From positions 31,274-95,273 of the forward strand of contig NZ_QWEO01000009.1 in NCBI RefSeq assembly GCF_009936035.1: DNA of 64,000 nucleotides, written 5' to 3'. The notes below the pieces were generated by a model. It was given only the letters and a program-made list of their open reading frames with translations, did not search any database and was not told where the DNA came from. The translations under genes and the position numbers were made by a program. This DNA comes from Neglectibacter sp. X58 (lineage in GTDB: Bacteria > Bacillota > Clostridia > Oscillospirales > Acutalibacteraceae). Positions 8,911 to 17,436 of this stretch are shown piece by piece; position 1 is the first letter of the stretch, and every line of letters starts with the position of its first letter.

Positions 8911-9636
8911 ATGGGCGGACGGGCGAAAAACGTGTTGATCACCGGGGCTTCCGGGGGAATTGGCAGGGCCATGGCGGCGGCTTTCGCGGAAAAGAGCTAC
9001 GGGGTGGCTATGGTGTGCCACAGCCACCCAGAGCGGGCCAGGGATCTTGCGGAAAAGACCGGGGCCGCTGTGTTTTCCTGCGACGTTTCCCGGGAAGAGG
9101 AAGTAGAGCGCCTTTTCGCGGCGGCAGAGGAGGCTTTCGGGTGTATAGACGTGCTGGTGAACAGCGCCGGCATTTCCTGGCGGGGGCTTTTCACAGACAT
9201 GTCCCTGGCAGAGTGGGAGCGTGTTTTCGCTGTGAACACCCGAGGGGTGTTTTTGTGTACCCGCCGGGCGCTGCCCCCCATGATTCGCCGGAAGCGCGGC
9301 TGTATTATCAATGTCAGTTCCATGTGGGGCCAGCAGGGGGCTTCCTGCGAGGCGGCCTATTCCGCTTCCAAGGCGGCGGTGATTGGACTCACCCAGGCCC
9401 TGGCCCAGGAGGAAGGGCCTTCCGGCATCCGGGTAAACTGCATCTGCCCTGGGGTAATCGACACCCCTATGAACGGAATCCTTTCTCCGGCGGACATAGC
9501 CGTTCTGGCCCAGGACACCCCTTTGGGGCGCACTGGAACACCGGAGGAGGTGGCCCACGCGGCCCTGTTCCTGGCGGAAAACGAGTTTGTCACAGGGCAG
9601 GCCCTGGGCATAAACGGGGGATTCCTGCTCCGATGA
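8911..9636 (+). CDS. Short-chain dehydrogenase/reductase (FabG/YmfI-like)
   Basis: 241 aa classical SDR. It has the cofactor motif TGASGGIG (residues 11-18), NSAG near 88, the catalytic Ser in NVSSMWG and YSASK (Tyr/Lys), and a C-terminal LGINGGF. The family covers 3-oxoacyl-ACP reductases and the YmfI-type elongation factor P 5-aminopentanone reductases common in Firmicutes. Its position beside rsmE rather than fatty-acid genes makes a dedicated FabG role uncertain; YmfI is a reasonable alternative but not shown. Confidence 0.8.
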   Translation: MGGRAKNVLITGASGGIGRAMAAAFAEKSYGVAMVCHSHPERARDLAEKTGAAVFSCDVSREEEVERLFAAAEEAFGCIDVLVNSAGISWRGLFTDMSLAEWERVFAVNTRGVFLCTRRALPPMIRRKRGCIINVSSMWGQQGASCEAAYSASKAAVIGLTQALAQEEGPSGIRVNCICPGVIDTPMNGILSPADIAVLAQDTPLGRTGTPEEVAHAALFLAENEFVTGQALGINGGFLLR

Positions 9637-9688
9637 GGGCGGGGGAATAGGGGCAGAGAGAAAAGCTGTGGGTTCCCTGCCTGTTTTC

Positions 9689-9717
9689 TTGTAATTTCCC
9701 GGCGCATATGATATAAT
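9689..9717 (+). promoter_or_regulatory. Sigma-A-type promoter whose -10 lies in an R4 palindrome
   Basis: TTGTAA (9689-9694), 17 bases, TATAAT (9712-9717). The -10 is the left arm of the imperfect palindrome TATAATAGC-CACAA-GCTGTTATA (9712-9734), a copy of repeat R4. It lies 100 bases before the pseudokinase gene. Confidence 0.5.
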
Positions 9718-9817
9718 AGCCACAAGCTGTTATACTTGTTTTTTGGCCGCAGCTTGGCGGCGTGTTATGGAAATAAGCCCAAGGGGGCTTTGAAGGCAAA
9801 GGGGGCTGGGAGGAAAC

Positions 9818-11470
9818 ATGGCAAGCAAACTATGCATGAACTGCTTTGCAGGCTACCGTCCGGAGGTGGACGGCAGCTTTTGCCCGGAATGTTCCTGGGA
9901 CAACAGCAAGCCCCAGGTGACAGAGGGCCTCCGGTTCCAGACGGTGCTGGCCTCCCGGTACGTTATCGGGCGGGTGCGCTCCATGAACAGCGAGGGCATC
10001 ACTTACATGGCCCTGGATCGTGCCAGCCAGAAAACCGTTACCATCCGGGAGTTTTATCCCCGGCCCCTGGCTTCCCGTAGGCAGGATCAGTCCGTTGCCC
10101 CGGGAAAAGAGAACCAGGCTGTGTTTGACAAATATGCTGATGAGTTTTTAGAATTGGGGAAGGGCGTAAGCCGGCTGCGGGAGCTGACGGTGATAGAGTC
10201 TGTGCTGGACATTTTCGAGGAAAACGGCACAGTGTATACAGTCTACCGCTATACGCCCACTGTGTCCCTGCGCAGTTACATTGAAAACAACGGCAGGCTG
10301 GGCTGGAACGAAGTGAACCGGATGTTCATGCCGGTGCTCACAGCCCTGGGGCTTATCAACTCCTTGGGCATTTCCCACCTGGGCATTTCCCCGGACACCC
10401 TGCGGGTGACGAAGGAGCGCAATCTGCTGCTGACAGGCTTTTGCATTAAGGCCGTCCGGCGGGCCGGATCCCCTATCCCGGCGGATTTGGATCCGGGCTG
10501 CGCCGCCATTGAGCAGTACAGCTCCAAGGCCCTGTGCAGCGAGGGCAGCGACGTGTATGCCTTGGGGGCCTGTATGCTCTATGCCCTCACAGGCCGTCCC
10601 CCCAAGGAAGCGCCGAAGCGCCTGGAGGATCCCCGGCTGCTGATTGCCAAGGATGTGATGAAAACCCTGCCTCCCTTTGCGGTGACAGCTATTGCCAACT
10701 CCCTGCAGGTGAAGCAGGGCCAGCGCACCGGCAGTTTCGAGCGCTTCCGCAGCGAGCTTTCCGCTGCCCCGGCCCTGGTGGAGGAAATTGACCAGACAGA
10801 CGCCATCCGCCGCCTGCCGCCTATCAACATGAGCCTGCCCCAAAACCGGGGGCTGCCTCCGGTGGCGTGGCTTATCGGATCCTGCGTGGTAACATTGGTG
10901 GCCCTGGTGATTGTAGCCTCAGCCTGGCTGGGGGACAGGGGCATGTCCTTTGGGGACTTGGGCCAGCTTTTTGACGGTACGGTTGCCGCCCAATCCGCCA
11001 TAGAGGTGCCCAACATGCTCAACCAGAGCTATGAGGACTGGGAGAAGAAAATCAAGGACGGGGAGTATGATCTGCAGCTAAAAATTTCCTCCCGGTCTTT
11101 CAGCAGCACCATTGACGAGGGCAATATTATCAGCCAAAGCCCCTTTGCGGGGGAGGAGGCCAAGCCTGGGGACACCATTGTGGTGACGGTGAGCAAGGGC
11201 GCTGCCACCCGGGCCTTGCCAGAGATAAAAGGCGTAAGCTTTGCGGAACTGCAGGAGCTTTTAAGCGGCAACGGCTTTGTGCCCATGCGCCAGGAGGAGC
11301 ACAGCGATGACATTGGCCCGGGCTATGTGATACGCTATGTGGATCACGAGCCGGGGGATTCCCTGGACTATGGGGCCACAGTGACAGTGGTGGTCAGCGC
11401 CGGGCCGGAGGCGGAGGGGGGAGAGCCTGTCAGCCAGGGAGAAGGGGGCGAACCGCCTCCCGGAGAATAA
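9818..11470 (+). CDS. Membrane pseudokinase with N-terminal zinc ribbon and two extracellular PASTA domains
   Basis: 550 aa. Residues 6-25 form a CxxC...CxxC zinc ribbon. Residues 47-315 align with bacterial Ser/Thr kinases of the zinc-ribbon class: RYVIGR, TIREFYP (normally VAIKEFFP), FEENGTVYTVYRY, and EQYS...SDVYALGACMLYALTGRPP. Catalytic positions are lost: the VAIK lysine is Arg77, HRD is HLG (187-189), the metal-binding Asn is Thr194, DFG is GFC (207-209), and the glycine loop is absent. A membrane helix spans about 348-370. Two PASTA domains follow (about 395-462 and 466-529), then a Gly/Glu tail. PASTA domains bind muropeptides or beta-lactam-like ligands. I infer a non-catalytic cell-wall sensor or scaffold. 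Confidence 0.85.
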   Translation: MASKLCMNCFAGYRPEVDGSFCPECSWDNSKPQVTEGLRFQTVLASRYVIGRVRSMNSEGITYMALDRASQKTVTIREFYPRPLASRRQDQSVAPGKENQAVFDKYADEFLELGKGVSRLRELTVIESVLDIFEENGTVYTVYRYTPTVSLRSYIENNGRLGWNEVNRMFMPVLTALGLINSLGISHLGISPDTLRVTKERNLLLTGFCIKAVRRAGSPIPADLDPGCAAIEQYSSKALCSEGSDVYALGACMLYALTGRPPKEAPKRLEDPRLLIAKDVMKTLPPFAVTAIANSLQVKQGQRTGSFERFRSELSAAPALVEEIDQTDAIRRLPPINMSLPQNRGLPPVAWLIGSCVVTLVALVIVASAWLGDRGMSFGDLGQLFDGTVAAQSAIEVPNMLNQSYEDWEKKIKDGEYDLQLKISSRSFSSTIDEGNIISQSPFAGEEAKPGDTIVVTVSKGAATRALPEIKGVSFAELQELLSGNGFVPMRQEEHSDDIGPGYVIRYVDHEPGDSLDYGATVTVVVSAGPEAEGGEPVSQGEGGEPPPGE

Positions 11471-11491
11471 AGTTCTAAATAAAGAAAAAGG

Positions 11492-11520
11492 GCCGGCTGG
11501 AGTTTCCCAGCCGGCTTTTT
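11492..11520 (+). terminator. Intrinsic terminator of the pseudokinase gene
   Basis: GCCGGCTGG, loop AGTTTC, CCAGCCGGC, then TTTTT; it starts 21 bases after the stop codon. Confidence 0.85.
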
Positions 11521-11530
11521 AGTATTTCTC

Positions 11531-11692
11531 AGAAGCTGTACCGATAGGATTGGTGCGAAGATTTTCGAGGAAATTTTGTGGGGTTCAAGGCGGAAACCGC
11601 AAGGATTACTTTCGTATTTCGAGGATTTCCAACACAGAAGCCCACTAAATTTCCCGAAAAGGTTTGTGCAGGGGCCTATTGGTGCAGCTTCT
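11531..11692 (-). repeat. R1 element, copy B (162 bp, inverted relative to copy A)
   Basis: Same length as copy A and nearly identical when reverse-complemented, including the terminal repeats (AGAAGCTGTACCGATAGG on the plus-strand left side). Its right end runs into the coding frame of ylbJ and supplies that gene's last codons (KKLHQ) and TAG stop. Copies C and D share its core but have different ends. Confidence 0.8.
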
Positions 11693-12794
11693 TATTTCCC
11701 TCCTTGCCCACAGCCACCAAAAAGGCGGCGCAGAGCAGAAGCAGGGAAAGCCCGCCTGCCGCTGTGCCGGAAAAGGCCTGCACAGTCCCTATGGGCGCGG
11801 CAGTTTCCAGGGTTCCCCCGGGCAGCAGCCTGCACAGAAGCTGGCAGCAGATTGCGGAAAGCAGCCCGTGGATCAGCCGGAACAGGAAGAAAAGCCACTT
11901 TTTCACAGGGAACTCCCCGGGGAACATGGCGAACACCTGCAAATGGACGCACAGCCCGCCAAAGGCCAGGCCAAAGGCGTATAAGGGCAGGCCAGCGTGG
12001 AACCGGACGGCATCCCCCACGCCGCCGGTAACCTCCAGCAGGAAGGAGAGGGCCGCCGCTGTTTCCAGGGGCGTAAGGAAGCTTTGAGCGTCCAACAGCC
12101 GGACTAGGGCCTGATAAGCCCCTGTGGCGTGAAGCAGGGTGGAGAGGGCGCCGAAGCTTACAATGCAGGCGCACATGATAAGCATGCTCTGAGCCGCACC
12201 GGAGACAGAGCGCACCAGCGCCCCGCCTGTTTTTATGGGGCGGGCCTCCTGCTTTTTTGGGGGGATTTTTCCCCGCAGGCCGGAAAGCAGGCCCAGCAAA
12301 AGGCCGGAGAGGGTGACGGAGAAAAACAGCAGCCAGCCGGCCTGGTAGCTGCCCAGCACGCCGCCCCCCAAATAGGTGACCACAAAAGCTGTGCCGGGAT
12401 TCACGCAGAAAAGCATCATGCGCCCGGCCTGCTCCCGGGTGATTTTCCCCTGCTCCAACAGCAGCGCCGCGCTGCGGGCCCCGGCAGGGTATCCTCCTAA
12501 AAAGCTCATGATAACAGGGGCGGCGCAGCACTTTGGCAGCCGGAACCCCCACCGGGTGGGGAGGGCCAGGGGCCTGCCCAGCAGCTCCCCGGCCCCGGAC
12601 TGCACCATGAGGCAGCTAAGCACCATAAAGGGGAACAGGGAGGGGATGAGTGCTGTCAGGCAGTACAGCACGCTTGCCCGCACCCCGTCCTTTACCTCCT
12701 CCGGGAAGGACAACAGGGCCATGGCCAGGAGAAGCACCCCCAAAGCCCCCAGCACCCCCGGTATCCGCCTGCACAGCCTGCGCGCCATTTCCAT
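11676..12794 (-). CDS. ylbJ: YlbJ-like sporulation integral membrane protein (nucleoside-recognition/Gate domain)
   Basis: 372 aa, very hydrophobic, with eight or more membrane segments. The segment LIPSLFPFMVLSCLMV and the motif SFLGGYPAGARSAALL with FCVNPGTAFVV are typical of YlbJ/SpoIIM-like Gate-domain proteins, which in Bacillus are needed for spore cortex formation under SigE control. The start is ATG 12794, with AAAGGAGGGG six bases upstream; earlier in-frame codons overlap the divergent yqfC gene. The C-terminus (KKLHQ-stop) is encoded by repeat R1 copy B, so the natural end may have been altered by that insertion. It is transcribed divergently from yqfC, fitting shared sporulation control. 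Confidence 0.8.
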   Translation of the reverse strand: MEMARRLCRRIPGVLGALGVLLLAMALLSFPEEVKDGVRASVLYCLTALIPSLFPFMVLSCLMVQSGAGELLGRPLALPTRWGFRLPKCCAAPVIMSFLGGYPAGARSAALLLEQGKITREQAGRMMLFCVNPGTAFVVTYLGGGVLGSYQAGWLLFFSVTLSGLLLGLLSGLRGKIPPKKQEARPIKTGGALVRSVSGAAQSMLIMCACIVSFGALSTLLHATGAYQALVRLLDAQSFLTPLETAAALSFLLEVTGGVGDAVRFHAGLPLYAFGLAFGGLCVHLQVFAMFPGEFPVKKWLFFLFRLIHGLLSAICCQLLCRLLPGGTLETAAPIGTVQAFSGTAAGGLSLLLLCAAFLVAVGKEGNKKLHQ

Positions 12795-12841
12795 TAAGAA
12801 CCCCTCCTTTGTCCATCTACAGGATATGGGAAAAACCGGGG

Positions 12842-12868
12842 ATACATGCCGCCTGCCACACATATTAT
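12842..12868 (+). promoter_or_regulatory. Possible SigE-type promoter before yqfC
   Basis: ATA (12842-12844) and CATATTAT (12861-12868), 16 bases apart, resemble the SigE -35/-10 pattern. It lies 35 bases before the yqfC start, in the gap between the divergent ylbJ and yqfC. The match is short and would need mapping; SigE control of yqfC and ylbJ is known in Bacillus. Confidence 0.25.
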
Positions 12869-12903
12869 TACCCGACGGCAAAAAAACTTTTGGGAGGGAT
12901 GGC

Positions 12904-13125
12904 ATGGAGCAGGGGAAAGGCGGCACGCTGATTACGCTTACAGGCAACCGCTCCGCTGTGGTGGACGGCTGCGACGGCATTATCGACTATGACGCGGAAA
13001 AAATCCTCCTGCGGGCGGGCAGGCTCACTGTGCGCTTTGGGGGCCGGGATCTGGCTTTGCGCAGGCTGACAGAGAACTCCGCTGTGATAGAGGGATTTAT
13101 TTCCCAGGTGGAATATATGGTATAG
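12904..13125 (+). CDS. yqfC: Sporulation protein YqfC
   Basis: 73 aa. The pattern ITLTGNRSAVVDGCDGIIDY, then LTVRFGGRDLALRRL and IEGFISQVEYM matches the YqfC/YabP family of small beta-rich sporulation proteins. It is slightly shorter than the usual 85-95 aa. The ATG at 12904 follows GGGAGG closely. It is directly followed by yqfD and the phoH-ybeY cluster, the order found in many endospore-formers. In Bacillus yqfC is a SigE-dependent gene of unknown biochemical function. Confidence 0.85.
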   Translation: MEQGKGGTLITLTGNRSAVVDGCDGIIDYDAEKILLRAGRLTVRFGGRDLALRRLTENSAVIEGFISQVEYMV

Positions 13126-13142
13126 GGAAGGGGCTGGGTGCT

Positions 13143-14342
13143 TTGCTGGAAAAGGTGTTTCATCTGCTTTCAGGGTATGCGGAATTTCAGGTGGAGGGGG
13201 ACGGCCCCCGATTTTTTAACATAACCGCCAAAAGCCGCATCGGGCTTTGGGGCTACCGCCGCCGGGAGGGGCTGCCTGTGGCCCGGATAAAGGCCCGGGA
13301 ATATAAAAAGCTGCGGGGGGTGTACAGGCGCAGCGGGTCCAGGCCCCGCCTGCTGAAAAAGCGGGGCGCCCCCTTTTTGATCCACAGGCTGGAGGCCCGG
13401 AAGGGGCTGCTGCTGGGGGCGCTTTGCGGCGGGGCGCTGTACTGGTTCCTCTCCGGGTTCCTGTGGGGGGTGTCGGTGACAGGGACACAGCTTATGCCGC
13501 CTTCCAGGGTGCTGGAGGCCGCTGCCCGCCAGGGGCTTTACCAGGGCTGTGCCCAGCGAGAGATGAATCCCCGGGGCGCGGCCCTGGGGATTTTATCGGA
13601 GCTGCCGGAGCTGAGCTGGGCTGGCATCAGCACAGACGGCTGCTTTGCGGAGATTGCCGTAAAGGAAGGGGAGCCAAAGCCCCAGCCAGAGGAAGAGGCA
13701 GGGTGGTCAAACATTGTGGCCTCCCGGGAGGGGAAGGTGGTGGAGATACAGGCCCAAAGCGGCAGGCCAGAGGTAAAGCTGGGGGAAGCGGTAGAACGGG
13801 GTCAGCTTTTAATTTCCGGGCTGTATGAGGAGGAGCAGGATCCCTGGGCAGAGCCGAACCCCAATCCTCTGCAGGTGACTGGCCCGGCCCGGGGCAGTGT
13901 AACGGCGGAAACATGGCGCACCTTTACCGTGCAGGTCAGCGGCATGAAAAAAGAGTGGGTGGAAACAGGGGAGACGGAAAGCAGCTATTCCCTCTACCTT
14001 TTGGGCCTGCGCCTGCCCCTAAGCCTGCCCCTGGCCCCGGGAGAAGGCCGGGCCTACCGGGAAGAGCACCCGCTAAAGGCGCTGGGCACAAAGCTGCCCG
14101 TTTCCCTCCGGAGGGAAGCCCGGATTGTATGCGCCCAGCAGGAGCGGGCTTTAACAGAGGAGGAGCAGAAGGCCCAGGCCCTTTTAAAGCTGCGGGAAAT
14201 CCAGCGAGGGGAGATTGCCCCTGGGGGCCGGGTGCTGGAGGAAGAGCTGGAATTCCATTTCACAGAAGGCATGTGCATTTTAGAGGCCAAGTGCCTTTGC
14301 CGGGAAGAAATTGGGGAGCTACAAAAAGTTTTGGTGGATTAG
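13143..14342 (+). CDS. yqfD: Sporulation protein YqfD
   Basis: 399 aa from a TTG start. One membrane segment lies near residues 88-108 (LLLGALCGGALYWFLSGFLWG) after a basic N-terminal cytoplasmic region containing YRRREGLPVARIKAREYKKLR. The long extracytoplasmic domain carries EGKVVEIQAQSGRPEVKLGE and ends with a helical stretch. Length and layout match YqfD, a SigE-regulon protein conserved upstream of phoH. The start-site ribosome signal (AAGGGG) is weak and further than usual, so translation may depend on coupling to yqfC 17 bases upstream. Confidence 0.88.
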   Translation: MLEKVFHLLSGYAEFQVEGDGPRFFNITAKSRIGLWGYRRREGLPVARIKAREYKKLRGVYRRSGSRPRLLKKRGAPFLIHRLEARKGLLLGALCGGALYWFLSGFLWGVSVTGTQLMPPSRVLEAAARQGLYQGCAQREMNPRGAALGILSELPELSWAGISTDGCFAEIAVKEGEPKPQPEEEAGWSNIVASREGKVVEIQAQSGRPEVKLGEAVERGQLLISGLYEEEQDPWAEPNPNPLQVTGPARGSVTAETWRTFTVQVSGMKKEWVETGETESSYSLYLLGLRLPLSLPLAPGEGRAYREEHPLKALGTKLPVSLRREARIVCAQQERALTEEEQKAQALLKLREIQRGEIAPGGRVLEEELEFHFTEGMCILEAKCLCREEIGELQKVLVD

Positions 14343-14388
14343 ACGGAAGATGGGGATAAATTTTATACAGATTTCATAGGATTTTCTC

Positions 14389-14418
14389 TTGAACACTTGT
14401 TTTTCCTTGTGGTATAAT
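14389..14418 (+). promoter_or_regulatory. Sigma-A-type promoter of the phoH cluster, -10 inside an R4 palindrome
   Basis: TTGAAC (14389-14394), 18 bases including TGTGG before the -10, TATAAT (14413-14418). The -10 is in the left arm of the perfect palindrome ATAATAACTGT-ACA-ACAGTTATTAT (14414-14438), so a vegetative promoter separates phoH onward from the sporulation genes upstream. Confidence 0.6.
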
Positions 14419-14460
14419 AACTGTACAACAGTTATTATGCTTGATTTTAAATTGCCCCGC
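14408..14460 (+). repeat. R4 palindromic repeat, copy before phoH
   Basis: TTGTGGTATAATAACTGT, loop ACA, matching right arm, then GCTTGATTTTAAATTGCC. The two minus-strand copies at 25958-26112 have TTATGGTATAATAGC..., different perfect arms, and the same tail (CTTGATTGAAATTGCCCC). Arms 11 bp, loop 3. Confidence 0.65.
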
Positions 14461-14515
14461 CCGGTTTTGTCTGCCGCGCAGGCGGAGGGCAGGCAAAAAG
14501 CAAGGAGAAGTGTAT

Positions 14516-15475
14516 TTGGAACAGAGGATCAATGTAGACAGGCTGGAGCAGGCTGCCGAGCTTTTCGGCAGCTTTGACAGCAATGTGCGTCTGATAGAAC
14601 AGGAATATGGCGTGCAGGTGCTTTTCAGGGATACAGAGCTGAAAATCAGCGGGGACGACCCGGAAAAGGTAGACCGGGCATACCGCACCCTGCAAAGCCT
14701 TATCACCCTTATTGGCAGCGGAGAAGCCCTTACGGAGCAAAACGTGCGGTACTGCATCCGCATGGTGGCAGAGGACAGTGAGCAGCAGGTGCAGCGCCTT
14801 GCCGGGGACTGCATCTGCATCACCAGCAAGGGCAAGCCTATCAAGCCCAAAACTGTGGGCCAGCGCACCTATTGCGACAATATCAAGGACAACACCATTA
14901 CCATCGGGGTAGGCCCTGCCGGCACAGGCAAAACCTACCTTGCGGTAGCTATGGCTGTCACAGCCTTCCGGGCCCAGGAGGTAAACCGCATTATCCTCAC
15001 CCGTCCGGCAGTGGAGGCCGGGGAAAAGCTGGGCTTTTTGCCTGGGGATTTGCAGCAGAAGGTGGATCCCTATCTGCGGCCTTTATATGACGCCCTTTTC
15101 GACATGCTGGGGGCGGAAACCTACCAGCGCTATGTGGAGCGGGGGAACATTGAGGTGGCGCCCCTGGCCTATATGCGGGGCCGCACCCTGGACGACAGCT
15201 TCATCATCCTGGACGAGGCCCAGAACACCACCGGGGAGCAGATGAAAATGTTCCTCACCCGGCTGGGCTTTAATTCAAAAATGGTTATCACAGGGGACGT
15301 GACCCAGATAGACCTGCCCGACGGCAAGCGCTCCGGCCTGAAGGAGGCGGTGCGGGTGCTGCGGGGGGTGGAGGATATTGCCATCTTCAAGTTTACGGAA
15401 AAAGACGTGGTGCGCCACAGGCTGGTGCAGGACATTATCCGGGCCTACGAGCGGGCCGGGCGCGCCAATAAATAA
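14516..15475 (+). CDS. phoH: PhoH-family ATPase
   Basis: 319 aa from TTG 14516 (AAGGAGA eight bases upstream); GTG 14510 in the same frame is an alternative. The N-terminal 100 residues form a KH-like RNA-binding region. The ATPase follows, with Walker [16 protein letters not shown] near residue 133 and Walker [14 protein letters not shown] near 225, plus [10 protein letters not shown]. PhoH proteins are putative RNA helicase-like ATPases that sit next to ybeY, suggesting a role in rRNA or RNA processing. Downstream genes ybeY, dgkA and era follow with tiny gaps or overlaps, so this is the head of a vegetative operon. Confidence 0.92.
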   Translation: MEQRINVDRLEQAAELFGSFDSNVRLIEQEYGVQVLFRDTELKISGDDPEKVDRAYRTLQSLITLIGSGEALTEQNVRYCIRMVAEDSEQQVQRLAGDCICITSKGKPIKPKTVGQRTYCDNIKDNTITIGVGPAGTGKTYLAVAMAVTAFRAQEVNRIILTRPAVEAGEKLGFLPGDLQQKVDPYLRPLYDALFDMLGAETYQRYVERGNIEVAPLAYMRGRTLDDSFIILDEAQNTTGEQMKMFLTRLGFNSKMVITGDVTQIDLPDGKRSGLKEAVRVLRGVEDIAIFKFTEKDVVRHRLVQDIIRAYERAGRANK

Positions 15476-15493
15476 GTGAAAGGGAGAACCCAT

Positions 15494-15991
15494 ATGGAGA
15501 AGCTAAAGGTCATCATTTCCAACCGCCAGAAGCAAGTGAAGATCCCCACCGGGGTGCGGATGCTCATCCGCCGGTGCTGCCATGCGGTGCTGCTGCTGGA
15601 GCACTTTCCAGACTCCGCTGAAATCAGCGTCTCCTTTGTGGATAACGAGCAGATCCGGGAGATGAACAGCCAATACCGGGGCAAGGATGCCGTAACCGAC
15701 GTGCTGTCCTTTCCCATGGGAGAGGACGGGCACTATGATGTCAACCATGAAACCGGGGCAAAAATTTTGGGGGACATTGTGCTCTCTGTGCCCAAGGCCA
15801 TGGAGCAGGCCAATCTTTACGGGCACTCTTTAGAGCGGGAAATTGGGTATCTTACGGCCCACTCCATGCTGCATCTTTTGGGCTATGACCACGAGGACGG
15901 GGGCCTTGCCCGGGTGCGGATGCGGGAAAAGGAAGAGCTGGTGATGAGCCAGTTAGGCCTGCCCGCCAGCAGCAGCTACACCGATGCGTAA
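15494..15991 (+). CDS. ybeY: Endoribonuclease YbeY (16S rRNA maturation)
   Basis: 165 aa. The zinc-binding motif is HSMLHLLGYDH near residue 122, with the three histidines of the H-x3-H-x5-H site intact; the residue after the first His is Ser rather than the common Gly. The motif SFVDNEQIREMNSQYRGKDAVTDVLSFP is also diagnostic. YbeY is a metal-dependent RNase in 16S rRNA 3'-end maturation and ribosome quality control. The start ATG 15494 has GGGAGA six bases upstream. It overlaps dgkA by eight bases. Confidence 0.93.
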   Translation: MEKLKVIISNRQKQVKIPTGVRMLIRRCCHAVLLLEHFPDSAEISVSFVDNEQIREMNSQYRGKDAVTDVLSFPMGEDGHYDVNHETGAKILGDIVLSVPKAMEQANLYGHSLEREIGYLTAHSMLHLLGYDHEDGGLARVRMREKEELVMSQLGLPASSSYTDA

Positions 15992-16370
15992 GCAGCGGCG
16001 GTTTTTCCACAGCTTTAGGGACGCAGGGCGGGGGATAGGAAGTTGCCTGCGGACAGAGAGGAACATGCGGGTACACCTGGGGGCCTGTGTGCTGGTGGTG
16101 CTTCTGGCGGCGTGGCTGGGCGTGGGCCGGGAGGAATGGGCCTGCCTGCTGCTTGCCATGGGCATGGTGACGGCAGCCGAAGCTGTGAACACAGCTATAG
16201 AGGGGCTGTGCGACTTTATAGAGGAAGGGCATAACGCCCAGATTGGAAAAATCAAGGATATAGCGGCAGGGGCTGTGCTGCTGGCGGCGGTTTTCGCGGC
16301 GGCAGTGGGCGCAGTGGTTTTCCTGCCGCGGCTTTTGGGCTGCATTGAGATGCTGCAGCGGTATATATAA
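15984..16370 (+). CDS. dgkA: Diacylglycerol/undecaprenol kinase DgkA
   Basis: 128 aa small integral membrane kinase. The signature EAVNTAIEGLCDFIEEGHNAQIGKIKDIAAGAV (given in parts: EAVNTAIE at about residue 65, then KIKDIAAGAV) carries the catalytic Glu and Asn. Three membrane segments are visible (about 33-52, 55-72, 95-115). In Gram-positives this family phosphorylates undecaprenol, recycling the lipid carrier for wall polymers. It overlaps ybeY at the start and shares its final base with the era ATG. Confidence 0.9.
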   Translation: MRKQRRFFHSFRDAGRGIGSCLRTERNMRVHLGACVLVVLLAAWLGVGREEWACLLLAMGMVTAAEAVNTAIEGLCDFIEEGHNAQIGKIKDIAAGAVLLAAVFAAAVGAVVFLPRLLGCIEMLQRYI

Positions 16371-17320
16371 TGTATAAGGATGGTTTAAAAATGGAATATG
16401 AATTCGATTCAAGGGGGGCAGAGGGCAGCTCTGCCCTTATCGCCATTGTAGGGCGGCCCAATGTGGGCAAGTCCTCCCTTCTCAACCGGCTTATCGGGGA
16501 GAAAATCGCCATTGTCTCCCCAAAGCCCCAAACCACCCGCACCCGCATTATGGGCGTGCTGACAGTGGAGGGGGATCAACTGGTGTTTATGGACACCCCG
16601 GGCCTCTTAAAGCCCCGGAACTCCCTGGGGGATTTTATGGTGAAATCTGTCACCAGCACAGTGGATGGGGTGGATGCCTGCCTGCTGGTGACAGAGGCAG
16701 GGGCACCTGTGTCCAAGGCGGACGAGGAGCTGATAAAGCGCTTTCGCGCAGCCGGGGTGCCCGCTGTGCTGGCAATCAACAAAATCGACCTTTTGGAGGA
16801 CAAGACCCGGCTGATGGCCCAGATTGCCGGCTACAGCCAGCTTTATAATTTCCGGGCCGTAGTGCCTGTCTCCGCCCGGGACGGCAGCGGCATGGAGGCC
16901 CTGCTTTCCGAGCTGCGGGGCCTTACAGCCCCTGGGGGCTGGCTTTTCTCTGAGGACACCCTCACCGACCAGCCGGAGCAGGTGATTGCGGCAGAGCTGG
17001 TGCGGGAAAAAGTGCTGCGGCTTTTTGAGCAGGAGGTGCCCCATGGGGTGGCTGCCGTTACGGAGCACATGGAGGAGGAAGGGGACTTGCTCACCCTCCA
17101 CGTGACGATTTTTTGCGAGAAGCAGAGCCATAAGGGAATGCTTATTGGCAAGGGCGGGCAGATGCTGAAGAAAATCGGTACCATGGCCCGGGGAGACTTG
17201 GAAAAATTTTTCGGCTGCAAGGTGAATTTGCAGCTTTGGGTGAAGGTGAAGGAGGACTGGCGGCAGAGGCCCCAAACCCTCCAAAGCCTGGGCTTCTCCC
17301 AGCAGAACCTGGAACTTTAA
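16370..17320 (+). CDS. era: GTPase Era
   Basis: 316 aa. G1 is GRPNVGKSSLLN near residue 27, G2 region TTRTRIMG, G3 DTPGLL, G4 NKIDLLED, and the C-terminal KH domain contains LIGKGGQMLKKIG. Era binds the 3' end of 16S rRNA and is required for 30S assembly. It starts at the last base of dgkA, so translation is coupled. The N-terminus is about 15 residues longer than average if ATG 16370 is used; ATG 16391 is an alternative. Confidence 0.94.
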   Translation: MYKDGLKMEYEFDSRGAEGSSALIAIVGRPNVGKSSLLNRLIGEKIAIVSPKPQTTRTRIMGVLTVEGDQLVFMDTPGLLKPRNSLGDFMVKSVTSTVDGVDACLLVTEAGAPVSKADEELIKRFRAAGVPAVLAINKIDLLEDKTRLMAQIAGYSQLYNFRAVVPVSARDGSGMEALLSELRGLTAPGGWLFSEDTLTDQPEQVIAAELVREKVLRLFEQEVPHGVAAVTEHMEEEGDLLTLHVTIFCEKQSHKGMLIGKGGQMLKKIGTMARGDLEKFFGCKVNLQLWVKVKEDWRQRPQTLQSLGFSQQNLEL

Positions 17321-17436
17321 GAATGGAGTCCTAAGCACAAACCGGGCGCGGATTCTGCCGGAGCCTGTCGAACAAAGATATTTTTTCCTTTCATAGCAGG
17401 CGCAAAGCTGCAAATACTTTTTGTGCAAAGCAATTT

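Noticed and set aside
8218..9723. Open minus-strand frame of 501 aa across rsmE and the SDR gene
   Set aside because: Antisense to two genes with clear motifs, and the translation lacks any recognisable family pattern.
12376..12903. Extended frame ahead of yqfC
   Set aside because: Antisense to the start of ylbJ; the YqfC family begins near ATG 12904.
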